64,000 nt of DNA from Sphingopyxis sp. HIX. GTDB lineage: Bacteria > Pseudomonadota > Alphaproteobacteria > Sphingomonadales > Sphingomonadaceae. Made by a program: the position numbers and the translations under genes. The notes beneath the pieces are model-generated. The model was given only the letters and a program-made list of their open reading frames with translations. It was not told where the DNA came from and searched no databases. Positions 19,333 to 26,572 of the stretch are shown piece after piece. The stretch covers positions 240,086-304,085 of the forward strand of contig NZ_LNSB01000001.1 of the NCBI RefSeq assembly GCF_001468285.1. Direction: 5' to 3'. Numbering within the stretch: the first letter of the stretch is position 1; each line of letters opens with the position of its first letter.

Positions 19333-19742
19333 TTCTCGATGAGGATGGCTTCGGCTTCGATTTCGACTTTCCACTCGGGGCGGATCAGCGCGGGGATGAC
19401 GAGCATCGTCGAGGCGGGACGGATGGCGCCGAACATCGCGCCATGCGCGCGCCCGACGAGGTCGGCGTCGGCGGGGTCGGTGATGTACATGCGCGTGCGC
19501 ACGACATCGGCGGGCGAGCCGCCGAGCGCTTCGAGCGCCTCCTTGATGATCGTCAGGCAGCGTGCAGCCTGCACGCCCGCATCGCCGGAGGTCGAGCTGC
19601 CGTCGGGCTCGATCGGCGCGCAGCCGGCGACGTCGATGCGGTCGCCGACGCGCACGGCGCGGCTATAGCCATAAATTGGCTCGAACGGCGAGGCCGAACC
19701 ATGGTTGCGACGTCCCCCCGTCGCCGCGCCCGCGTCAGCCAC
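19329..19742 (-). CDS. RidA family protein
   Basis: 137-residue YjgF/YER057c/UK114 fold protein (SRAVRVGDRIDVAGCAPI... and IPALIRPEWKVEIEAEAI near the end). Members deaminate reactive enamine/imine intermediates made by PLP enzymes, which fits an amino-acid degradation cluster. No in-frame ATG is available; the GTG at 19742 overlaps the end of the upstream I78 gene. Its stop overlaps the downstream ACAD start. Confidence 0.82.
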   Translation of the reverse strand: MADAGAATGGRRNHGSASPFEPIYGYSRAVRVGDRIDVAGCAPIEPDGSSTSGDAGVQAARCLTIIKEALEALGGSPADVVRTRMYITDPADADLVGRAHGAMFGAIRPASTMLVIPALIRPEWKVEIEAEAILIEK

Positions 19743-20040
19743 AGCTGACCCGTTCGATCTTCATCGCGCCGTCATAGGAGACGGTGAGGCGGTCGGCGCG
19801 ATAATCCATGGTCACCGCCATGCCCGGCGCGACCCAGCGCAGGGTGCGCGCGCCGGTCGCGCGGAGCAAGGCGGCCCCGGTTTCGGCGCTCGCGGTCTGG
19901 CCGACGAAGCTTTGTCCGGCATCGCCGTTGCAGGCCGCCTCGGCGGGCGGGGGCAGCGGGGCGGGTTCGGTTCCGCCACCCATCGTCGAGCAGGCGGCGA
20001 GCGGCAGCAGGGCTGCGGCGGCGATCCAGCGAATTTCCAT
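19735..20040 (-). CDS. Lipoprotein of peptidase inhibitor I78 family
   Basis: 101-residue product with a lipoprotein signal (lipobox LAAC at about residues 14-17) and a Cys-bracketed domain CNGDAGQSFVGQTASAETG...RWVAPGMAVTMDYRADRLTVSYD, which matches I78 inhibitors. AAGGAGAGAGACG precedes the ATG. Probably a periplasmic or outer-membrane-anchored protease inhibitor. The gene sits inside the valine cluster but has no obvious metabolic link. Confidence 0.8.
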   Translation of the reverse strand: MEIRWIAAAALLPLAACSTMGGGTEPAPLPPPAEAACNGDAGQSFVGQTASAETGAALLRATGARTLRWVAPGMAVTMDYRADRLTVSYDGAMKIERVSCG

Positions 20041-20061
20041 CGTCTCTCTCCTTCGTCCCAA

Positions 20062-20616
20062 TCAGGCGCTGCAGCGCGTATAGCGCATCGCATTGGCGGC
20101 GGCACCCTCGCCATAGTCGCGGCGGACGAGCGTCTTGCCGCCATCGGCGATGCTGAGCACCATCAGCCGGTCCCAATCCATGCCTTCGCCGCTGAATTTA
20201 TAGTCGGCGGCGATGCGATTCGCGCTGCGTTCGCGGACGCGCGCGAGCTCACCGTGCGATTCGTGGAAGCGCAGGTTTGCGGCGTCGATGACGAGCGCGG
20301 TGAGGTCGGTGCCGGGCTTTTTCGGGCAGTCGGCAGCATTGAGCGCCCACCGCCCCTGGATCGCGGCGGGGATCGCCTTGTCGCCGCTGCCGATGCCCGC
20401 CTCGACGGCGGCCGGCGGTTTGACCGCCGGATCGGGCTTATAGTCTTCGGCCGGAGCGGGTTCGGGGGTTTCGGCCGATGGAGCAGCAGGAGCTTCGGTC
20501 GCCGCGGGCGCGACGCTGGCCTTTTCCTCGGGCGCGGCCTTGTCGGTCGTGTCGCCGCAGGCGGAGAGCAGCAGCAATCCCCCGGACAGGCACAGCGGGA
20601 GCAGATAGCGGGTCAT
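20062..20616 (-). CDS. Putative lipoprotein, function unknown
   Basis: 184 residues: a signal peptide with lipobox LLSAC (Cys at about 20), a Pro/Ala/Glu-rich linker (about 25-75), then a compact domain starting IQGRWALNAADCP with a paired Cys near the C-terminus (YTRCSA). The domain resembles those of other small sphingomonad lipoproteins in which a Trp-Ala-Leu-N motif opens a lipocalin-like fold, but I cannot name a family. GGAGAAAGACG precedes the start. Confidence 0.75.
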   Translation of the reverse strand: MTRYLLPLCLSGGLLLLSACGDTTDKAAPEEKASVAPAATEAPAAPSAETPEPAPAEDYKPDPAVKPPAAVEAGIGSGDKAIPAAIQGRWALNAADCPKKPGTDLTALVIDAANLRFHESHGELARVRERSANRIAADYKFSGEGMDWDRLMVLSIADGGKTLVRRDYGEGAAANAMRYTRCSA

Positions 20617-20662
20617 CGTCTTTCTCCTTTGCCGGGAGAAATGCGCAGGGTCGGGACGGGTT

Positions 20663-21601
20663 TCATTCGCCCTCGCCTTCGTGGAGCACTTGGGCGTTGA
20701 ATTCGGCGGTCGCGAGCGCGGTGTCGTTGTAGCGGTACCAGCGCGGCGCGGGCACGCCCGCCTGCCACGCGAGCGCCTCGGTCAGCGTGCCGTTCGCCGA
20801 GGGCACGTCGGGCATCAGCGCGCCGATCGGGTCGGCATAGGCGGTGTCGGCGCTGACCACGGTCCAGCCCGCCCCCCGCAACGCGCGGACGAGGTCGCCC
20901 ACGTAAAGCGCGGCGAGGTCGGTTTCGTGGAGCAGCATCATCTGCACCGGCTGGCGCCCGATGACCTGTCGCATCAGGCCGTCCGCATGATCGGCGGCCT
21001 CGACATGCCAGGTCACGTAGAGCCGCCCGAGCGCGTCGCGGTCGATCGCCTTGCCCGCCTTCGCCGCCTGGATCGCCAGCGTTTCGAGATGCCAGTCGGA
21101 CGATTCGGCGGTGACATAGCCGTTGCGGAGGCCGCGTGCTGCGAGCCCGGCACGCAGCGCGTCGCGCTTCACCTTGTCCTTGCCGCCCTCGTCGAGGAAG
21201 GGGAAGCGGAACCAGGGGCGATAGCCGGGGCGGCCCTGGAGCCAGGCCTCGGCCTTGTCGATGTCGGCGAGATAGGCCTCGGCGCTCGTCGCGTTCAGGT
21301 GCGGGTGGCTGAAGCTGTGGTTGGCGATGACGTGCCCCGCCGCGACATAGGCGGCGAGCCTTTCTTCGCCGCCCGTGCCGTCACCGCGCCCGAGCGCGCC
21401 GGGGTTGACGAAGAACACCGCCTGCGGCGCCTCGGCCGCCTTCAGCTCGGCGATGATCCGCGCGCTGCGCTCGTCGGGGGTGAAAAAGGCCCCGCGCCCG
21501 CGCGGCGCGTCGTCGAAGGACAGCGCGATCAGCTTCTGCGCCGCCGCCGGGACCGGCAGCAGCAGCAGGATTAGCAAGGGAAGGAACAGCCGCCGCAACA
21601 A
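20663..21601 (-). CDS. Polysaccharide deacetylase family protein
   Basis: About 310 residues with an N-terminal signal peptide (LLRRLFLPLLILLLLPVPA) and NodB-homology motifs: motif 1 SFDDAP, motif 2 HSFSHPHL with the metal-binding histidines, and motif 3 RFPFLDEGG. It probably removes acetyl groups from a cell-surface or peptidoglycan glycan. No in-frame ATG exists near the signal peptide. TTG at 21601 or 21598, just after the mmsA stop, is the best start, giving translational linkage to mmsA. Confidence 0.82.
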   Translation of the reverse strand: MLRRLFLPLLILLLLPVPAAAQKLIALSFDDAPRGRGAFFTPDERSARIIAELKAAEAPQAVFFVNPGALGRGDGTGGEERLAAYVAAGHVIANHSFSHPHLNATSAEAYLADIDKAEAWLQGRPGYRPWFRFPFLDEGGKDKVKRDALRAGLAARGLRNGYVTAESSDWHLETLAIQAAKAGKAIDRDALGRLYVTWHVEAADHADGLMRQVIGRQPVQMMLLHETDLAALYVGDLVRALRGAGWTVVSADTAYADPIGALMPDVPSANGTLTEALAWQAGVPAPRWYRYNDTALATAEFNAQVLHEGEGE

Positions 21602-21608
21602 GGCGGCG

Positions 21609-23102
21609 TCAGCCCATCGTCGGGATGACGAAGGCGTTGCCGCCGTCGGGCGACCCGTCGGGCCAGCGCGCGGTGATGGTCTTGACCTTGGTCCAGAATT
21701 TGACGCCTTCCATGCCGTGCTGGTTGGTGTCGCCGAAGGCCGAGCGCTTCCAGCCGCCGAAGCTATGATAGGCGACCGGCACCGGGATCGGCACGTTGAT
21801 GCCGACCATGCCGACATTGACCCGCGCGGCGAATTCGCGCGCGGCGTGGCCGTTGCGGGTAAAGATCGCGACGCCGTTACCGTATTGGTGCTTCGAGGGC
21901 AGCGACAGCGCGGTTTCGAAATCGGGCGCGCGGACGATCTGCAGCACGGGGCCGAAAATCTCTTCCTTGTACGATTCCATGTCGGTGGTGACATGGTCGA
22001 ACAGGGTCGGGCCGATGAAGAAGCCCTTTTCATGCCCCTGCAGCGTGAAGCCGCGGCCGTCGATCACCAGTTCGGCGCCCTCGTCGGCGCATTTCTGGAT
22101 CCAGCCCTCGACCTTTTCCTTGTGCGCCTGCGTCACGACGGGGCCGTAATGCGCCTCGGCATCGGTCGACACGCCCACCCTGAGAGCCTCGATCGCGGGG
22201 ATCAGCTTGGCCTTCAGCCGCTCGGCGGTCTCGTCGCCGACGGGGACGACCACGGGCAGCGCCATGCAGCGTTCGCCCGCCGAGCCGAAGGCGGCGCCGG
22301 CGAGGTCGTTCACCACCTGGTCGAGGTCGGCGTCGGGCATGACGATGCCGTGATTCTTCGCGCCGCCCATCGCCTGCACGCGCTTCCCGTTGGCGACGCC
22401 GCGGTTGTAGACATAATGCGCGATATCCGACGAACCGACGAAGCTGACCGCGCCGATATCGGGATGGTCGAGGATCGCGTCGACCATTTCCTTGTCGCCA
22501 TGGACGACCTGGCAGATGCCCTCGGGCAGCCCGGCTTCGAGGAAGAGTTCGGCGAGGCGCACCGGAACGCTGGGGTCGCGCTCGCTGGGCTTGATCAGGA
22601 AGGCGTTGCCGGTCGCGATCGCAACGCCGCTCATCCACAGCGGGATCATCGCCGGGAAGTTGAACGGGGTGATGCCGGCGCCGATGCCGATCGGCTGGCG
22701 CATCGAATAGACGTCGATGCCCGGCCCGGCGCCCTGCGTATATTCGCCCTTCAGCACATGCGGGATGCCGCAGCAGAATTCGATGACTTCGAGGCCGCGC
22801 TGGATGTCGCCCTTCGAATCGGCGATGACCTTGCCGTGCTCGGACGAGAGCAGATGCGCCAGTTCGTCCATATTGGCTTCGACGAGGCGCTTGAATTCGA
22901 ACATCACGCGCGCGCGGCGCTGCGGGTTGGTCGCGGCCCAGGCGGGCTGCGCGGCCTTCGCCGCGGCGACCGCCTTTTCGAGGAGCGCGGCGTCGCCCAA
23001 GGCGACCTCGGCCTGCACGCCGCCGCTGTTGGGGTCGAACACCGGGCTGCTACGCCCGCCGCCACCGGCACCGCCGACGATGAGATGGTCGATCTGTCGC
23101 AT
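21609..23102 (-). CDS. mmsA: Methylmalonate-semialdehyde dehydrogenase (CoA-acylating)
   Basis: 497-residue aldehyde dehydrogenase. The catalytic Cys lies in FGSAGERCMALP. GAGITPFNFPAMIPLWM and QAMGGAKNHGIVMPDAD are MmsA/IolA hallmarks. It converts methylmalonate semialdehyde with CoA and NAD+ to propionyl-CoA, the end of the valine branch. Start ATG 23102 (MRQIDHLIVGG) is correct: the frame stays open far upstream, but that stretch overlaps the divergent LysR gene. First gene of the minus-strand valine run. Confidence 0.95.
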   Translation of the reverse strand: MRQIDHLIVGGAGGGGRSSPVFDPNSGGVQAEVALGDAALLEKAVAAAKAAQPAWAATNPQRRARVMFEFKRLVEANMDELAHLLSSEHGKVIADSKGDIQRGLEVIEFCCGIPHVLKGEYTQGAGPGIDVYSMRQPIGIGAGITPFNFPAMIPLWMSGVAIATGNAFLIKPSERDPSVPVRLAELFLEAGLPEGICQVVHGDKEMVDAILDHPDIGAVSFVGSSDIAHYVYNRGVANGKRVQAMGGAKNHGIVMPDADLDQVVNDLAGAAFGSAGERCMALPVVVPVGDETAERLKAKLIPAIEALRVGVSTDAEAHYGPVVTQAHKEKVEGWIQKCADEGAELVIDGRGFTLQGHEKGFFIGPTLFDHVTTDMESYKEEIFGPVLQIVRAPDFETALSLPSKHQYGNGVAIFTRNGHAAREFAARVNVGMVGINVPIPVPVAYHSFGGWKRSAFGDTNQHGMEGVKFWTKVKTITARWPDGSPDGGNAFVIPTMG

Positions 23103-23154
23103 GCTTGAGTCTCCCGCATATGTTGCCGCTGCCACAGCCGAGTTGCGAGGCGAT

Positions 23155-23195
23155 TGCAAGGGATAGACTTGCAGGACGATGCTGCATATTTGCAG
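23155..23195. promoter_or_regulatory. Two dyads between mmsA and lysR, putative LysR sites
   Basis: TGCAAG-N7-CTTGCA (23155-23173; perfect 6-bp arms) and CTGCA-TATT-TGCAG (23182-23195; perfect 5-bp arms) lie in the 96-nt divergent gap. Their shared TGCA-based half-sites and their position directly before the regulator's ATG at 23199 fit autoregulation and control of mmsA by the adjacent LysR-type protein. Confidence 0.5.
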
Positions 23196-23198
23196 GCC

Positions 23199-24086
23199 AT
23201 GGACTGGGACAAGCTGCAATATTTCCTGACCGTCGCGCAGCAGGGCACGCTCGCGCGCGCCGGGCAGGCGCTGCAGGTCGATGCGACGACGGTCAGCCGT
23301 CAGCTGAGCGCGCTCGAGGCGATGCTGCAACAGACATTGTTCGAACGCGCGCCGGGCGGTTTCCTTTTGACGGCGGCCGGCCGCGCGCTCGTCCCGCATG
23401 CCGAGGCGATGGCGGCGGCGGCGGCGCGCATCCGCTCGGTCGAGGGCAGCGGCACGGCGCTGTCGGGGCAATTGCGGGTGAGCGTGTCCGAAGGCTTCGG
23501 CAACAGCTTCATCGCGCCGAGATTGGCGGGTTTCGTCGCCGCGCATCCCGAACTCGAGATCGATCTCGTCGCCTCGTCGGGCTTCCTGAACCCGTCGCGG
23601 CGCGAGGCCGATATGGCGGTGCTGCTCGCGCGGCCGCGCAAGGGCCCGCTGATCACGCGCAAATTGTCCGACTACAGCCTTGGTCTCTACGCCCCCGCGA
23701 ACCGCATCGACTGGCAGGAAGCGGTCGCCGCGACGCCGCTGTCGCGCGCCGGGGTGCCGGTGATCGGCTATGTTCCCGACATCCTCTACGCGCCCGAGCT
23801 CGACTATCTGGGCGAGATCGAGCCGGGGCTGCGCGCCGGGGTGCGCTCGTCCTCGATCCTCGCGCAAAGGCGGATGATCGCGGGCGGCGCGGGGGTCGGC
23901 GTGCTGCCCTGCTTCCTCGCGGCGGGCGATCCCGCACTGGTGCGCGTGCGCCCCGAGCAGGTGATCGCGCGCGCCTTCTGGCTCGCGCTCCACCGCGACG
24001 TCGCCCCGCAACCGCGCATCCGCGCCTTCATCGACTGGCTCGACGGCGAAGTGCGCGAGAGCCGGGGGTTGTTCGTGCCGGGCTAG
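23199..24086 (+). CDS. LysR-type transcriptional regulator
   Basis: 295 residues. The N-terminal winged helix-turn-helix is MDWDKLQYFLTVAQQGTLARAG...TVSRQLSALEAML, followed by a linker helix and a periplasmic-binding-like effector domain. ATG 23199 is preferred to an upstream frame start at 23154 because the family begins with 'MDWDKLQYF'. Divergent from mmsA, so control of valine-catabolism genes is likely. No second regulator is visible near this cluster. Confidence 0.9.
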   Translation: MDWDKLQYFLTVAQQGTLARAGQALQVDATTVSRQLSALEAMLQQTLFERAPGGFLLTAAGRALVPHAEAMAAAAARIRSVEGSGTALSGQLRVSVSEGFGNSFIAPRLAGFVAAHPELEIDLVASSGFLNPSRREADMAVLLARPRKGPLITRKLSDYSLGLYAPANRIDWQEAVAATPLSRAGVPVIGYVPDILYAPELDYLGEIEPGLRAGVRSSSILAQRRMIAGGAGVGVLPCFLAAGDPALVRVRPEQVIARAFWLALHRDVAPQPRIRAFIDWLDGEVRESRGLFVPG

Positions 24087-24107
24087 CCGTTCCTCGCCCT
24101 CCCTTTT

Positions 24108-24259
24108 CGTCATCCCCGCGCAGGCGGGGATCCAGCTTTTTCCTTCTTCGTGCCTTTGCGCCTTCGCGTGAGATTTTTCTGATTTCACGCAAAGGCGCAA
24201 AGGCACGAAGAAAAGAGCGGAAGAAGGAAGCTGGATTCCCGCCTTCGCGGGAATGACGG
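24108..24259. repeat. Nested inverted repeat, about 150 bp
   Basis: The outer arms (CGTCAT-CCCCGCGCAGGCGG at 24109 onward against GCCTTCGCGGGAATGACG ending at 24259) flank an inner, near-perfect pair CTTCTTCGTGCCTTTGCGCC / GGCGCAAAGGCACGAAGAA (24143-24162 and 24194-24213). The whole folds into one long hairpin between the LysR and imuA genes and ends 24 nt before the imuA promoter. Confidence 0.8.
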
Positions 24260-24282
24260 ATGTGGGCCGTCCCTGACTCGTC

Positions 24283-24311
24283 TTGACAAGCGCCCAGACG
24301 AAAGCGCTAAT
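24283..24311 (+). promoter_or_regulatory. Promoter of chromosomal imuA
   Basis: TTGACA (24283-24288) followed after 17 nt by GCTAAT (24306-24311), a good sigma-70-type pair. The -10 abuts the LexA box, so repressor binding would block polymerase. This also argues against starting imuA upstream of it. Confidence 0.65.
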
Positions 24312-24312
24312 G

Positions 24313-24327
24313 GAACAAATCAGGAAC
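24313..24327 (+). promoter_or_regulatory. LexA box GAACAAATCAGGAAC
   Basis: Direct repeat GAAC-N7-GAAC, the reverse-strand form of the alphaproteobacterial SOS box GTTC-N7-GTTC. It lies 3 nt before the ATG of imuA, directly after the -10 element. Confidence 0.85.
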
Positions 24328-24330
24328 ATC

Positions 24331-25131
24331 ATGCCTCACGAGTCGCACCCTAATATCGCCGGCCTGCGCCGGCGTCTCGCCCGGATCACCGGCGAGGCCG
24401 AACCGCGTGGGCAAAGCACGGGGCGGCTGGCGAGCGGCCATGCGGGGTTCGACGCCGCGCTCGGGGGTGGGCTCGCGACGGGGCGCCTGCACGAATTTTT
24501 CGCCGCCGACGCGCTCGATGCGACGAGCGCCGCCGCCTTCGCCGCGCTGCTCGCGCTGCGCTGCTCGGAGGACGCGCCCTTGGTGTGGCTGCGCACCGCC
24601 GATGCGGGGCGGCGCAGCGGGCAACTCTATGCGCCCGGCATCGCCGAACTCGGCGGCGACCCCGACCGGCTGCTGCTGATCGAAGCGCCCGATCCCAGAC
24701 TGCTGCTCGCCTGCGCCAATGACGCGATCCGCTGCGCCGGGTCGGCGGCGGTGATCGTCGAAAGCTGGGGCCGCTGGCCGGCGCTCGACCTCACCGCCGG
24801 GCGCCGCCTCGCGCTCGGCGCGCGCGATGCGGGCACCAGCCTGCTGATGCTGCGGCTGGGTGCGGCGCCATCGCCCAGCGTCGCCGAAACGCGCTGGAGC
24901 GTCGCGGCGGCGCCGTCGCGCGCGCTCGAAGCCAATGCCCCGGGCGCGCCCGCCTTCGACCTCGAGCTGCTGCGCCGGCGCGGCGGCGCCGCGGGCGGGC
25001 GCTGGCAATTGGAATGGAACCATGACGAACATGTCTTCGGGCCAAAGGTCGGCGAAGCGGCGCTACCTGGCGCTGTTCTTCCCATGGCTGCCCGCCGAGC
25101 GGTTTTGCCGCACGGCGCCGCGGCCGCCTGA
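24331..25131 (+). CDS. imuA: ImuA-like SOS mutagenesis protein
   Basis: 266 residues related to the RecA/SulA-like ImuA proteins: GLRRRLARITGE..., a degenerate nucleotide-binding core (GHAGFDAALGGGLATGRLHEFFA), and RLALGARDAGTSLLMLRLG. ImuA works with ImuB and DnaE2 in error-prone lesion bypass. ATG 24331 directly follows the LexA box; earlier in-frame starts lie in the promoter. The 3' end overlaps imuB by about 110 nt, which is common in this cassette. Confidence 0.88.
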   Translation: MPHESHPNIAGLRRRLARITGEAEPRGQSTGRLASGHAGFDAALGGGLATGRLHEFFAADALDATSAAAFAALLALRCSEDAPLVWLRTADAGRRSGQLYAPGIAELGGDPDRLLLIEAPDPRLLLACANDAIRCAGSAAVIVESWGRWPALDLTAGRRLALGARDAGTSLLMLRLGAAPSPSVAETRWSVAAAPSRALEANAPGAPAFDLELLRRRGGAAGGRWQLEWNHDEHVFGPKVGEAALPGAVLPMAARRAVLPHGAAAA

Positions 25132-26572
25132 CGCCCCGCTCGTCTTCGCCGAAAAGCAGCGGGGCGCACTCCGCCTCAGGGGCGTCGACCGCGCCGCGCA
25201 GGCGGTCGGACTCGCCCCCGGCATGCCGCTCGCCGACGCGCGCGCGCGGGTGCCCGAACTGCTGGTGGTCCAGCACGACCCGGTCGCCGATGCCGCCTGG
25301 CTCGACCGGCTCGCGCTCGGATGCAACCGCTACACGCCCTTAGTAGCAATCGACGCCCCCGACGGGCTGATCCTCGACATCGCGGGGGCCGAGCATCTGC
25401 TGGGCGGCGAGGCGGGGCTGATCGACGATGTCGAGATGCGACTGAGCCGGCTCGGGATGAGCGTGCGCGTCGCGCTCGGCCCGACCGCCGACGCGGCGCG
25501 CGCGCTCGCGCGCTACCAGACGCGCCCCGCCCCCGACGAGGATCAGGCGGTGCGCCGCCTGCCCGTCGCGGCGCTCGAACTCGAAGCCGAAGCGACGACC
25601 GCGCTGGTGCGCGCGGGATTGAAGACGATCGGCGACCTCGCGAGCCGGCCGATGGCGAATATCGCCGCGCGTTTCGGCGCCGCGGCCGCGACGGCGCTGC
25701 GCCGCATCCTCGGCGATGCGCCGAGCCCGCTCGACCCGCGCGTCGCGCCGCCGCCGGTCGCGACCGAACGCCGCTTCGCCGAACCGCTCGGCAGCAGCGC
25801 GCATGCGACCAAGGTGCTGGCCGAACTTCTCGACCAAGCCGCCATAGAGCTCCGCGAGCGCGGCAAGGGCGGGCGCCATTTCCGCGCGACCTTCTTCCGC
25901 AGCGACGGGCTCGCGCGGAGCATCGAGATCGAGACCGGTCATCCGACGCGCGACACCGCGCTGGTGATGCGCCTCTTCGCCGAGCGGATGGATAGCCTCG
26001 CCGACCCGCTCGACCCCGGTTTCGGCTTCGACATGATCCGCCTCGCGGTGCCGCGGCTCGAAATGCTCGGTGCGACGCAGCTCAAGCTCGAAGGCGGCGC
26101 GGTGCGCGATGCGAAAATGGACGAACTCGTCGACCGGATGACGACGCGGCTCGGGCGGGGGCGGGTGCGCCGCCTGCTCGCCGCCGACACGCATATCCCC
26201 GAACAGGCGCAGCTCGCGCTGCCCGCGATCGACGCGCCGCCGCCCGCGCCCTGGCAGGCGCCCGAACCCGGCGAGCCGCCGACGCGCCCCTTCCACCTCT
26301 TCGACCCGCCGCAGCCGATCGAGGTGATCGCCGAGGTCCCCGACGGCCCGCCGCACCAGTTCCGCTGGCGTCGGCAAGCACATGCGGTGCGCCGCTACGA
26401 AGGCCCCGAACGCATCGCCGCCGAATGGTGGCGCCGCCGCGACAATGCCGGGCTGACGCGCGACTATTACCGCGTCGAGGATGCGCAGGGCCGCCGCTTC
26501 TGGCCGTTCCGCCACGGGCTCTATGAGGAGCAGGAACGGCCGCTCTGGTATATCCACGGGGTGTTTGCATGA
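25022..26572 (+). CDS. imuB: ImuB, catalytically inactive Y-family polymerase homologue
   Basis: 516 residues. The Y-family N-terminus is recognisable, but the metal-binding acidic residues are absent (RYLALFFPWLPAERF in place of a D-x-D/E start), as is normal for ImuB. A QLALP motif at about residue 397 resembles the beta-clamp-binding peptide. The C-terminus ends WYIHGVFA, typical of the family. It serves as hub between DnaE2, the clamp and ImuA. ATG 25031 is an alternative in-frame start. Overlaps dnaE2 by ATGA. Confidence 0.92.
   Translation: MTNMSSGQRSAKRRYLALFFPWLPAERFCRTAPRPPDAPLVFAEKQRGALRLRGVDRAAQAVGLAPGMPLADARARVPELLVVQHDPVADAAWLDRLALGCNRYTPLVAIDAPDGLILDIAGAEHLLGGEAGLIDDVEMRLSRLGMSVRVALGPTADAARALARYQTRPAPDEDQAVRRLPVAALELEAEATTALVRAGLKTIGDLASRPMANIAARFGAAAATALRRILGDAPSPLDPRVAPPPVATERRFAEPLGSSAHATKVLAELLDQAAIELRERGKGGRHFRATFFRSDGLARSIEIETGHPTRDTALVMRLFAERMDSLADPLDPGFGFDMIRLAVPRLEMLGATQLKLEGGAVRDAKMDELVDRMTTRLGRGRVRRLLAADTHIPEQAQLALPAIDAPPPAPWQAPEPGEPPTRPFHLFDPPQPIEVIAEVPDGPPHQFRWRRQAHAVRRYEGPERIAAEWWRRRDNAGLTRDYYRVEDAQGRRFWPFRHGLYEEQERPLWYIHGVFA

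Noticed and set aside
24283..24330. Upstream in-frame start of the chromosomal imuA
   Set aside because: That stretch holds the -35, the -10 and the LexA box; translation from there is not compatible with the promoter.
23103..24332. N-terminal extension of mmsA by about 400 residues
   Set aside because: The frame is open but runs opposite the LysR gene and through an inverted repeat. Aldehyde dehydrogenase homology begins at the ATG at 23102.
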